Origin: Euzebyales bacterium
GTDB lineage: Bacteria > Actinomycetota > Nitriliruptoria > Euzebyales > JAHELV01
Direction of reading: 5' to 3'
DNA: 64,000 nt
Assembly (NCBI GenBank): GCA_035461305.1
Contig: DATHVN010000109.1
Coordinates: 62,001-126,000, forward strand
Part shown: in pieces, positions 1 to 7,621 of the stretch
Layout: each line of letters opens with the position of its first letter
Position numbering within the stretch: the first letter of the stretch is position 1
Position numbers and translations under genes: made by a program
Notes under the pieces: model-generated
The model's input: the letters and a program-made list of their open reading frames with translations, nothing else
Told to the model about the DNA's origin: nothing
Databases searched by the model: none

Positions 1-1407
1 CTGTCGACGGCGACCAAGATGTTCTGTGGCTGCGCCACCGACTTCGGGGGCGAGCCCAACAGCCGCACCTGCCCTGTCTGCCTTGGCCAGCCCGGTTCGC
101 TGCCAGTCCCCAACGCGCGAGCGATCGACTACGCCATAAGGCTCGGCCTGGCACTGGGCTGCGAGATCATCGACCACAGCCAGTTCCACAGGAAGAACTA
201 CTTCTATCCGGACATGCCGAAGAATTACCAGATCTCGCAGTACGACGTGGCGATCTGCGAGCGCGGCCACCTCAACCTCGACCTGGACGGGCAGACGACG
301 CGCGTCGGCATCCATCGCGTCCACATGGAGGAGGACACCGGCAAGACGGTCCACGTCGGTACGTCCGGGCGCATCCACGGCGCCGACTACAGCCTTGTCG
401 ACTACAACCGCGCCGGGATCCCGTTGCTCGAGGTGGTCTCCGAGCCCGACCTGCGCTCGGCCTCGCAGGCGCAGGCGTACCTGGCCGAGCTGCGTGCGAT
501 CGTGCTGGCGCTCGGCATCAGCGACGCGAAGCTCGAGGAGGGCTCGATGCGGTGCGACGCGAACATCTCACTGCGCCCGCGCGGCCACACGGTGTTCGGC
601 ACCAGGGTGGAGGTCAAGAACCTCAACTCGATCCGGTCCCTGGGACGGGCGGTCACCCACGAGATCGAGCGCCAGGGCGACCTCCTGCGTGACGGCGTCC
701 CGGTGACCCAGGAGACCAGGCACTGGGACGAGGACGCCGGGCACACCTCGACGTTGCGGGCCAAGGAGGAAGTCTTCGACTACCGCTACTTCCCGGATCC
801 CGACCTGGTCGCGATCGAGCCGCCGGCAGCGTGGATCGATGAGCTGCGCGACGGGCTGCCGGAGCTCCCGGCGGCCGCCCGAGCCCGCCTGCGCGGCCTG
901 GGGCTGGACGCCGACCGGGCGGCGACACTGGTCTCGGCGGGCCTGGCCGACGTCCTGGACGAAGCCGTTGCGGCCGGCGCGCCCGGAGGCGACGCCGGGA
1001 AGTGGCTGACCAACGAGGTGCTCGGCTGGAGCAACGAGCACGGCGTCGATCCGTCGGCCCTGACGCTGACGGGCGCGCACCTCGCCGAGCTCGTCGCGAT
1101 GGTCAACGACGGCACGCTGTCGACCAGGTTGGCCCGGCAGGTCCTCGACGGCGTCCTCGCGGGCGAGGGGGCACCGTCCGAGGTCGCTCACGACCGTGGC
1201 CTGGAGCAGGTGTCGGACACCGGCGAGCTCGGGCGCATGGTCGACGAGGCGATCGCCGCGCAGCCCGACGCCGCGCAGCGCGTCCGGGACGGCAACCACA
1301 AGGCGATCGGTGCGCTGGTCGGCGCCGTCATGAAGGCCAGCCGCGGGCAGGCCAACCCCGCCCTGGTCAACGACCTGCTGCGCGCCCGGCTGGTCGACGA
1401 CGCATGA
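1..1407 (+). CDS. gatB: Asp-tRNA(Asn)/Glu-tRNA(Gln) amidotransferase subunit B (5' partial)
   Basis: GatB is the kinase/tRNA-binding subunit of GatCAB, which converts Glu-tRNA(Gln) to Gln-tRNA(Gln) and Asp-tRNA(Asn) to Asn-tRNA(Asn). The frame is open at base 1; its first codons read LSTATKMFCGC, matching the start of the GatB core where the zinc-site CGC sits, so only a few N-terminal residues are missing. The CPVCLGQPG zinc half-site, the HRVHMEEDTGK segment and the C-terminal YqeY-like tail, which contains a GAVMKASRGQANP motif, are all present. The stop is TGA at 1405. GltX and tRNA-Gln about 42 kb downstream complete the indirect glutaminylation route. Confidence 0.97.
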   Translation: MSTATKMFCGCATDFGGEPNSRTCPVCLGQPGSLPVPNARAIDYAIRLGLALGCEIIDHSQFHRKNYFYPDMPKNYQISQYDVAICERGHLNLDLDGQTTRVGIHRVHMEEDTGKTVHVGTSGRIHGADYSLVDYNRAGIPLLEVVSEPDLRSASQAQAYLAELRAIVLALGISDAKLEEGSMRCDANISLRPRGHTVFGTRVEVKNLNSIRSLGRAVTHEIERQGDLLRDGVPVTQETRHWDEDAGHTSTLRAKEEVFDYRYFPDPDLVAIEPPAAWIDELRDGLPELPAAARARLRGLGLDADRAATLVSAGLADVLDEAVAAGAPGGDAGKWLTNEVLGWSNEHGVDPSALTLTGAHLAELVAMVNDGTLSTRLARQVLDGVLAGEGAPSEVAHDRGLEQVSDTGELGRMVDEAIAAQPDAAQRVRDGNHKAIGALVGAVMKASRGQANPALVNDLLRARLVDDA

Positions 1408-1409
1408 GT

Positions 1410-1446
1410 GCCTCGAGCAGCGTCAGCGGTAGGGACATGTCATGAG
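1410..1446 (+). repeat. Dispersed 36-bp-type intergenic repeat, copy A
   Basis: This stretch just after gatB contains the core CAGCGTCAGCGGTAGGGACA and resembles the repeats at 50085-50192 and 50789-50856. As at coaD, the unit ends in a GTCATGAGC sequence. Here the ATG at 1442 opens a 34-codon frame with no recognisable product, which I do not call as a gene. Confidence 0.55.
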
Positions 1447-1545
1447 CGGCGCGGCGGGCTGTAACCGGCGGGCGAACGGGCCCGTCACGCCTTCCGAGGA
1501 CCCTCGGGTCCTACCATTGCCTGGCCCACGAAGGCGGAGACGGTG

Positions 1546-1587
1546 ATGAAGCGACCGTGGACCCTGCTCGACGCGCACGATGGTTGA
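1546..1587 (+). CDS. Possible 13-residue upstream ORF coupled to crtE
   Basis: The frame encodes MKRPWTLLDAHDG. It is preceded by the purine-rich AAGGCGGAG, about six bases before the ATG. Its stop overlaps the ATG of crtE by eight bases, and crtE has no ribosome-binding site of its own, so the short frame may deliver ribosomes to crtE. This is seen in the sequence but unsupported by homology; it could be chance. Confidence 0.25.
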   Translation: MKRPWTLLDAHDG

Positions 1588-2665
1588 CACGTCGTCGGCA
1601 GTCGACCTGACCGTGGACCCGCTGCGCGTGGTCTCCGAACCCGTCAATGCGCTCCTCACGGAGTTCCTCGGCGCACGGGAGCGTCAGCTGACAGACCTCG
1701 ACCCCCGGCTGGCGCCCATCGTGCGGGCCGTCAACCAGCTGGTGCTCACCGGCGGGAAGCGGATGCGGCCGGCCTTCGTCTACTGGGGGTACCGCGCGGG
1801 CGGCGCACCCCACACCGACACGATCTGGCACACGGCGGCGGCGTTCGAACTGCTCCAGAGCTTTGCTCTGATCCACGACGACGTCATGGACCGCAGCACG
1901 CGACGGCGCGGGCGGCCGGCGGTGCACGTCGCGCTGGCGGCGCACCACCGCGCCGCCGGACTGCGCGGTGACGGGGACTGGTTCGGTGTGGGCGCGGCCA
2001 TCCTGGCCGGTGACCTGGCCTTCGTGTGGGCCGACGAGCTCTTCGACGCCGCTCCGCTCGACACGCTGGACCGCGAGCGGGCGCGCCGGGTGTTCACCGA
2101 CCTGCGCACCGAGCTGATGGCCGGACAGTACCTCGACCTGGTGGTCGCCGCGACGACCGACGCACAACCCGAGCAGGCGCAGACCGTTGCGCTGCTCAAG
2201 GCCGGCCGCTACACGGTGACGCGCCCGCTGCAGCTCGGCGCCGCGATTGCCGGCGTCGACCCGGTGCTGGACGCGGCGCTCGTCGGCTACGGCGACGCCG
2301 TCGGCGTGGCCTTCCAGCTGCGCGACGACGTGCTCGGGCTGTTCGGCGACCCGGGTGACACCGGCAAGGGCGTGCTCGACGACCTGCGTCAGGGCAAGCG
2401 CACCCTGCTGATGCTCACCGCCCTCGATCTCGCCGACCGGACCCAGCGGGACGTGCTGACCGCTGCGCTGGGCAACCCGGACGTCGACGAGCGGGCGGCG
2501 AACGACGTGCGCACCGTCGTCACGGAGTGCGGCGCGCTCGAAACGATCGAACGGCAGGTCGGGCGGCACCACGCCCGGGCGCTGCAGGCGATCGCCACCG
2601 TCGACCCACCGGCGCGGGGAGCACTGGCACTACTCGCCGACCGCGCGCTGTTCCGGGATGCCTGA
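1580..2665 (+). CDS. crtE: Polyprenyl (geranylgeranyl) diphosphate synthase
   Basis: An isoprenyl diphosphate synthase that condenses IPP with allylic diphosphates to make the C20 precursor of phytoene. The 361-residue protein has the GGKRMRP substrate motif near residue 58, the first Asp-rich motif DDVMD starting at D100, and the second, FQLRDDVLGLFGD, near residue 240. Chain length cannot be read reliably from sequence, but the position directly before crtI and crtB argues for GGPP synthase. Its last eight bases overlap crtI, as in an operon. The ATG at 1580 lacks a clear ribosome-binding site. Confidence 0.9.
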   Translation: MVDTSSAVDLTVDPLRVVSEPVNALLTEFLGARERQLTDLDPRLAPIVRAVNQLVLTGGKRMRPAFVYWGYRAGGAPHTDTIWHTAAAFELLQSFALIHDDVMDRSTRRRGRPAVHVALAAHHRAAGLRGDGDWFGVGAAILAGDLAFVWADELFDAAPLDTLDRERARRVFTDLRTELMAGQYLDLVVAATTDAQPEQAQTVALLKAGRYTVTRPLQLGAAIAGVDPVLDAALVGYGDAVGVAFQLRDDVLGLFGDPGDTGKGVLDDLRQGKRTLLMLTALDLADRTQRDVLTAALGNPDVDERAANDVRTVVTECGALETIERQVGRHHARALQAIATVDPPARGALALLADRALFRDA

Positions 2666-4172
2666 CATCGCGCTGCGCGCGTCCGGGCGCGACCGTGTGG
2701 TCGTGATCGGCGCAGGGCTCGGCGGCCTCGCGGCGGCCATCCGGCTGGCGGTGTCCGGACGCGAGGTCGTCGTGCTGGAGCGCGAGCCGGTGCCCGGCGG
2801 TCGCGCGGGGCGGTTGGAGCGCGACGGCTTCACGTTCGACACCGGACCCAGCGTGCTGACCATGCCGGGCCTGATCGAGGAGCTGTTCGAGCTGGCGGGC
2901 GAGCGCATCGCCGACCACCTGCAGCTCGAACGGCTCGATCCCGCCTACCGCGCGAAGTTCCACGACGGGTCCCATCTGTACGTGCGCGGCAGCGTCGATG
3001 CGATGCGCGACGAGGTCGCTGCCGTCTGCGGGCCGGCCGAGGCGGACCGGTTCGTCGCCTTCGCCGACCACCTGCGCCGGTTGTATGAGACCGAGTACGG
3101 CCACTTCATCGACACCAACTTCGACTCGGTGCTCGACCTGGCCCGCCCGGTGGTGATGACGCGGCTGCTGCGGCTCGGCGGGTTCCGGCGCCTGTACCCG
3201 CTGGTCGCAGGCCATCTACGGGACTGGCGCCTCATCCGGCTGTTCACGTTCCAGGCCATGTACGCGGGCATGAGCCCGTACGAGGCACTCGGCGTCTACG
3301 CGATCATCGCCTACATGGACAGCATCGCAGGCGTGTTCTTCCCGGCTGGCGGCATCCACGCGGTCAGCCGGGCGCTCGCGGACCTCGCTGTCCGTCGTGG
3401 CGTCGACCTGCGGCTCGGGACGGCGGTGGCCCACGTCGAGGTCCGCGCCGGACGTGCCACCGGGGTGCGCACCGTCGACGGCGAGGTCGTGACGGCCGGC
3501 CACGTCGTCGTCAACGCGGATCTTCCGGTCGCCTACCGGGACCTGCTCGGCCCCGAGCTCACCCCGCGGCGCGTGCAGCGGTTGCGCTACTCGCCGTCGT
3601 GCGTGATCGTCCACCTGGGCCTTCGCGGTCCGCTGAAGGACGCTGCGCACCACAACATCCACTTCGCACGCGACTACCGCGCGTCGTTCGACGACCTGCT
3701 CGCGGGACGGATGCAACGCGACCCGTCGTGGTTCCTGACGGTGCCGACACAGGGCGACCCGTCAATGGCACCCGACGGTGGCGCCGTCGGCTTCCACCTG
3801 CTCCCGGCACCGAACCTGCGCGGCGACGACATCGACTGGGACGCCCGGGCGCCCGGCGAGCTGCGCGCGGCGCTGCGCCGACTCGAGGAGGCCGGGTACG
3901 GGTTGCCCGAGGTCGTGACCAGCACGGTCGTGACGCCGGCCGACTGGGCACGCCAGGGCATGGCGGCAGGCACGCCGTTCGCGGCGAGCCACCACTTCCT
4001 CCAGACGGGACCGTTCCGCCCGCGCAACGTCGCGCCGACCGTCGAGGGCGTGGTGTTCGCCGGTTCGAGCACGGTGCCCGGTGTCGGCGTCCCCATGGTG
4101 CTCGTGTCTGGAAAGCTCGCGGCCGAACGCGTCCTGAAGGATGCGACCCCGCGTCGGAGGCGGCGGTCGTGA
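2658..4172 (+). CDS. crtI: Phytoene desaturase (CrtI family)
   Basis: A FAD-dependent enzyme that introduces double bases into phytoene to give coloured polyenes such as lycopene. The 504-residue protein opens with the dinucleotide-binding motif VVVIGAGLGGLAAAIRLA followed by the acidic VVLERE and PGGRAG. Near the C-terminus it has the family's FAD motif FAGSSTVPGVGVPMVLVSGK. It overlaps crtE by eight bases and crtB by four (GTGA), so the three genes should be cotranscribed and translationally coupled. The number of desaturation steps, and so the final carotenoid, cannot be judged. Confidence 0.93.
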   Translation: MPDIALRASGRDRVVVIGAGLGGLAAAIRLAVSGREVVVLEREPVPGGRAGRLERDGFTFDTGPSVLTMPGLIEELFELAGERIADHLQLERLDPAYRAKFHDGSHLYVRGSVDAMRDEVAAVCGPAEADRFVAFADHLRRLYETEYGHFIDTNFDSVLDLARPVVMTRLLRLGGFRRLYPLVAGHLRDWRLIRLFTFQAMYAGMSPYEALGVYAIIAYMDSIAGVFFPAGGIHAVSRALADLAVRRGVDLRLGTAVAHVEVRAGRATGVRTVDGEVVTAGHVVVNADLPVAYRDLLGPELTPRRVQRLRYSPSCVIVHLGLRGPLKDAAHHNIHFARDYRASFDDLLAGRMQRDPSWFLTVPTQGDPSMAPDGGAVGFHLLPAPNLRGDDIDWDARAPGELRAALRRLEEAGYGLPEVVTSTVVTPADWARQGMAAGTPFAASHHFLQTGPFRPRNVAPTVEGVVFAGSSTVPGVGVPMVLVSGKLAAERVLKDATPRRRRRS

Positions 4173-5140
4173 CGGTCCACGAAGGGGTGCCCGGCTACCG
4201 TCATCCCGCGCCGTCGACCGCGATCGTCGCCGACGGACTGCCCGACGATCGTCGGGTCGATCTGGCGACCAGCTACGAGCTGTGCCGGCGGCTGAACGCA
4301 GCACACGGCCGCACCTACTACTTCGCGACCCGGTTCCTGCCCCGGCACCAGCGGCATCACGTGCACGCGTTGTACGGCTTCGCGCGCTACGCCGACGATC
4401 TGGTCGACCACTTCGACCTCGACTGGTCCGACGCGCAGCGCCGTGCGGCGCTCGAGGCGTGGAGCGCGGACTTCCTCGCATGCCTGGACCGCGGCCACAG
4501 CGACGATCCCGTGCTCAAGGCCGTGGTGGCCACCGTCTACGAGCTCGGCATCGCCCACGACGACCTCCGGGCGTTCCTGCGCTCGATGGCCATGGACCTG
4601 ACGGTCATCCGCTACGACACCTACGAGGACCTGTACGGCTACATGTACGGCTCGGCTGCGGTGATCGGCGCGATGATGCTGCCGGTGCTCGGTGGCCGGC
4701 ATCCCGACGCCAGGGCGCGCGCGATGGACCTCGGCATCGCGTTTCAGCTGACGAACTTCCTGCGGGACGTCGCCGAGGACTGGGACCGTGGGCGCATCTA
4801 CCTGCCGCAGGAGGATCTCGCGCGCTTCGACGTGTCCGAGGACCACTTCCGCCGCCGGCGGGTCACGCCCCAGCTGCGCAGCCTGCTGGCGTTCGAGATC
4901 GACAGGACCAGGATGCTGTACCGCCGGGCCGAGGAGGGCTGGGGGATGCTGGCGCCGCGCAGCCAGGCCTGCATCCGCATCGCCCACCGGCTCTACGGTG
5001 AGATCCTCGACCGCATCGAGGCGACCGGCTACCAGGTGTTCGACCATCGGGCGTCGGTGCCGACGCCGCGCAGGCTGGCGGTCGCCGGGCGGGAGGTGCT
5101 GCGCCGCCCCCGACCGGTCCCGCAGGTGCGGGCAGCCTAG
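4169..5140 (+). CDS. crtB: Phytoene/squalene synthase family, phytoene synthase
   Basis: Joins two GGPP molecules head to head to make phytoene. The 323-residue product carries both Asp-rich motifs of the family: YADDLVDHFD near residue 70 and NFLRDVAEDW near residue 195, with RIYLPQEDL just after. I chose the GTG at 4169 because it overlaps the crtI stop as GTGA and gives a normal family length; the frame runs open further upstream inside crtI but encodes nothing family-like there. The stop codon overlaps that of convergent dxs. Confidence 0.93.
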   Translation: MTVHEGVPGYRHPAPSTAIVADGLPDDRRVDLATSYELCRRLNAAHGRTYYFATRFLPRHQRHHVHALYGFARYADDLVDHFDLDWSDAQRRAALEAWSADFLACLDRGHSDDPVLKAVVATVYELGIAHDDLRAFLRSMAMDLTVIRYDTYEDLYGYMYGSAAVIGAMMLPVLGGRHPDARARAMDLGIAFQLTNFLRDVAEDWDRGRIYLPQEDLARFDVSEDHFRRRRVTPQLRSLLAFEIDRTRMLYRRAEEGWGMLAPRSQACIRIAHRLYGEILDRIEATGYQVFDHRASVPTPRRLAVAGREVLRRPRPVPQVRAA

Positions 5141-7005
5141 ATGCCGCCGAGCAGCTTGCGCGTCGCGGCGGCGATGCCCGTGGCGTCGAGACCCAGATCC
5201 GTGTGGATCTGGTCGGCGCTGCCGTGGTCGACGTAGTCGTCGGGGGTGCCGAGGTGCAGCAGCCGCGGGCTGCGCCCGGCGTCGTCGCGGTCCACCAGCA
5301 GGCCGGCGAGGTACGATCCGGCACCGCCGTGCCGCACGCCGTCCTCGACGGTGACGACCAGGTCGTGACGCGCGGCATCGTCGAGCAGGGCCGGGTCCGC
5401 TGGCTTGACGACACGGACGTCCCAGACTGTGGCCGACACCCCGTCCGCGGCCAGTTGCTGAGCGGCCTGGTCCGCCGCGGGCACCATCTTGCCGACTGCG
5501 AGGAAACACACCTCGGTGCCCTCGCGGACGCGTCGCGCCTCCAGCCCGCGGCCGACCTCGGTGGCGGGCACCTCAGGCGCCGTGCCCTTCGGGAAGCGCA
5601 CCAGCGAAGGTCCGTCCAGGGTCATCGCGTCAGTCAGCATCTGGCGCAGCTCGCCGGCCGAGGACGGTGCGAAGATCGTCATTCCCGGCACGCGCAGGCT
5701 GAGGGCCATGTCGAGCACGCCGTGGTGGGACGGGCCGTCGGGTCCGGTGATGCCGGCGCGGTCCAGGGCGAACACGACCGGCTTACCGTGCAGTCCGACG
5801 TCGAGGTTCATCTGGTCGAACGCTCGCGACAGGAACGTCGAGTAGACCGCGAACACCGGACGCATGCCCATCATGGCCATGCCCGCGGCGGCGGTGACGG
5901 CGTGCTGCTCGGCGATCCCGACGTCGATGACGCGGTCGGGGTGACGCTCGGCCAGAGGGAGCAGGCCTGTCGAACCCGGCATCGCCGCGGTGAGCGCGAC
6001 CAGCTCGTCGTGACGCTCGGCCAGATCGAGCATCGTGTCGGAGAACACCTGCGTGTAGGTGGGCCCGCCTCCACGGCTCGCGCTCCTGCCGGTGGTCGGG
6101 TCGAATGCCGACACGTCGTGCAGGCGCTTCTCGACGTCGGTCTCCGCGGGCGCGTAGCCGCGGCCCTTCTGCGTTCTGACGTGCACCACGATCGGACCGT
6201 CGTAGGTCGCGGCGTGTCGCAGGGACTGCTCGATGCGCGCGGTGTCGTGGCCGTCGATCGGACCGGTGTAGCGCACGTCGAGCGCCTCGAAGAAGGCGTG
6301 TGGCTCGATGACCTCACGCAGAGCGGCGCTGATCCCGTTGATGCCCTGGACCGCGACCTCGCCCATGCCGGCCAGCGCGCGCAGGCGGTCCTCGAGCACC
6401 CGGCGGGCGTGGACGTAGGACGGGTTCAGGCGCAGGCGGGCCAGGTGGTCGCCGAGCCGTGAGATCGTCGGAGCGTAGGACCGCCCGTTGTCGTTGAGCA
6501 CGATGATGACGCGGCGGCCGCTGTGGCCCAGGTTGTTCAGTGCCTCGAACGCCATGCCCCCGGTCAGCGCGCCGTCGCCGATGACCGCGACGACGCGGCG
6601 GTCGATCCCGCGCAGCGCGAAGCTCGTCGCCATGCCGTGGGCGTAGCTCAGGATGGTCGAGGCGTGGCTGTTGGACACCCAGTCGTGCTCGGACTCGTCG
6701 CGGGAGGGGTACCCCGAGAGGCCGCCCGCCTGCTTGAGCGCGTCGAAGCCCGCCTGACGTCCGGTGACGATCTTGTGCACGTACGCCTGGTGGCCGGTGT
6801 CCCACAGCACGACGTCGTGCGGGGAGTCGAAGACACGGTGCACCGCCAGCGTCAGCTCGACGGCGCCGAGGTTGGACCCCAGGTGCCCACCCGTTCGCGA
6901 CACCGCCTCGACGATGAACTGACGGATCTCGTCTGTGAGCCGTTCGAGCTGCGCTGCGTCGAGGCGCCGAAGGTCGCGTGGCGAGCGGATGGTCTCCAAC
7001 AGCAT
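5137..7005 (-). CDS. dxs: 1-deoxy-D-xylulose-5-phosphate synthase
   Basis: A thiamine-diphosphate enzyme that condenses pyruvate and glyceraldehyde-3-phosphate in the first step of the MEP isoprenoid pathway, and so feeds the neighbouring crt genes. The 622-residue protein has the ThDP motif VIGDGALTGGMAFEALNN and the transketolase-type motif DRAGITGPDGPSHHG. I chose the ATG at 7005 because GGAGGG lies about eight bases before it; an in-frame ATG at 7032 has no such site. It is convergent with crtB, the two stop codons sharing the bases CTAG, and no terminator fits between them. Confidence 0.96.
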   Translation of the reverse strand: MLLETIRSPRDLRRLDAAQLERLTDEIRQFIVEAVSRTGGHLGSNLGAVELTLAVHRVFDSPHDVVLWDTGHQAYVHKIVTGRQAGFDALKQAGGLSGYPSRDESEHDWVSNSHASTILSYAHGMATSFALRGIDRRVVAVIGDGALTGGMAFEALNNLGHSGRRVIIVLNDNGRSYAPTISRLGDHLARLRLNPSYVHARRVLEDRLRALAGMGEVAVQGINGISAALREVIEPHAFFEALDVRYTGPIDGHDTARIEQSLRHAATYDGPIVVHVRTQKGRGYAPAETDVEKRLHDVSAFDPTTGRSASRGGGPTYTQVFSDTMLDLAERHDELVALTAAMPGSTGLLPLAERHPDRVIDVGIAEQHAVTAAAGMAMMGMRPVFAVYSTFLSRAFDQMNLDVGLHGKPVVFALDRAGITGPDGPSHHGVLDMALSLRVPGMTIFAPSSAGELRQMLTDAMTLDGPSLVRFPKGTAPEVPATEVGRGLEARRVREGTEVCFLAVGKMVPAADQAAQQLAADGVSATVWDVRVVKPADPALLDDAARHDLVVTVEDGVRHGGAGSYLAGLLVDRDDAGRSPRLLHLGTPDDYVDHGSADQIHTDLGLDATGIAAATRKLLGGI

Positions 7006-7133
7006 CGATGACCCTCCTGGGTCGTACGTCAACTGACCACGCTACCGCGCCGTAGAAGCGTCACGCGATGTGGTCGAAGAAGGCTCGTGGGAGCAGCCCG
7101 TTGGGGTCATGGTTCCTACAACTCGACCTCGAA

Positions 7134-7161
7134 CTCGTCCGGTCTCCCTCGTCCGGTCTCC
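7134..7161 (+). repeat. Exact 14-bp tandem duplication
   Basis: CTCGTCCGGTCTCC occurs twice with no gap in the DNA upstream of dxs. It is either a replication-slippage product or a pair of protein-binding sites. No gene is visible on either side within this intergenic stretch. Confidence 0.85.
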
Positions 7162-7220
7162 GGCCGTCGGACTAGTGCGTGTCGTTCATACCGTGCTCGG
7201 AGTGCACGACCTGAGGGGTT

Positions 7221-7269
7221 GTTTAACGGATTTGTGTCGAGCCGTGAACAGCTCGAGTATAAGTTAAAC
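7221..7269 (+). promoter_or_regulatory. Strong promoter flanked by an inverted GTTTAAC/GTTAAAC pair
   Basis: A TATAAG -10 element (7258-7263) sits in unusually AT-rich DNA for this genome. TTGTGT at 7232-7237 is a possible -35 with a long 20-bp spacer. GTTTAAC (7221-7227) and its exact reverse complement GTTAAAC (7263-7269) bracket the promoter, 35 bp apart, as operator half-sites might. The predicted transcript starts near 7270 and runs into the hairpin at 7284 and the mini-ORF at 7360. Confidence 0.5.
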
Positions 7270-7283
7270 ATGTAGCTACTTGG

Positions 7284-7302
7284 CAACTACTTTTAGTAGT
7301 TG
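7284..7302 (+). other. Perfect 8-bp stem, 3-nt loop hairpin in the 5' leader
   Basis: CAACTACT-TTT-AGTAGTTG forms a perfect eight-pair stem with a three-base loop. It lies about 15 nt into the transcript predicted from the promoter at 7258 and about 40 nt before the ribosome-binding site of the mini-ORF. A second six-pair hairpin (GCTTCA/TGAAGC, 7383-7400) follows the mini-ORF. Neither has a T-run, so I would not call them simple terminators. Confidence 0.6.
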
Positions 7303-7359
7303 AAGCCGAGTGACAGATGTTTGAGCTTCGGTTGATGACCCCCAGGAGGTGACCAAGAC

Positions 7360-7380
7360 ATGCGCAAGGCTGGCTGGTAA
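7360..7380 (+). CDS. Six-codon mini-ORF (MRKAGW) with ideal ribosome-binding site
   Basis: ATG CGC AAG GCT GGC TGG TAA is preceded by AGGAGGT at 7344-7350, the best Shine-Dalgarno match I see in the window, at about ten bases' distance. It lies in a roughly 600-bp stretch between dxs and the sensor kinase that has no other credible gene, downstream of a clear promoter. It could be a regulatory leader ORF, a decoy initiation site, or a signalling peptide. No homology can be claimed from six residues. Confidence 0.45.
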   Translation: MRKAGW

Positions 7381-7609
7381 GCGCTTCAGCGATGTGAAGC
7401 TGCCCACACCGTCGCCCGTACCGTCGATGTGTTCAGAGTGACCGCCGTCAGCGGTTCCTCTGCACGTTGTGTGCCTCCGGGCCGACGGTCGCGACATGGA
7501 CCTCGGGCCGACGGCCCGCCGGGCCTCCGTCGTGCGCCGGAGCGGCATCGCCGCACGTGACCGTGCATCTCCCGCGGGTTGCGCCTCGCAGGGCTGCCCC
7601 GCGTCGCAC

Positions 7610-7621
7610 TAGGATCACACG
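7610..7621 (+). promoter_or_regulatory. -10 element TAGGAT for a leaderless sensor-kinase mRNA
   Basis: TAGGAT at 7610-7615 ends six bases before the GTG start at 7622. Transcription would begin at or next to the start codon, and there is no ribosome-binding site, the arrangement of a leaderless mRNA. Confidence 0.5.

Noticed and set aside
1442-1546. 34-codon frame after the repeat downstream of gatB
   Set aside because: It starts inside a repeat copy, is Arg/Pro-rich at the end and has no family or position support.
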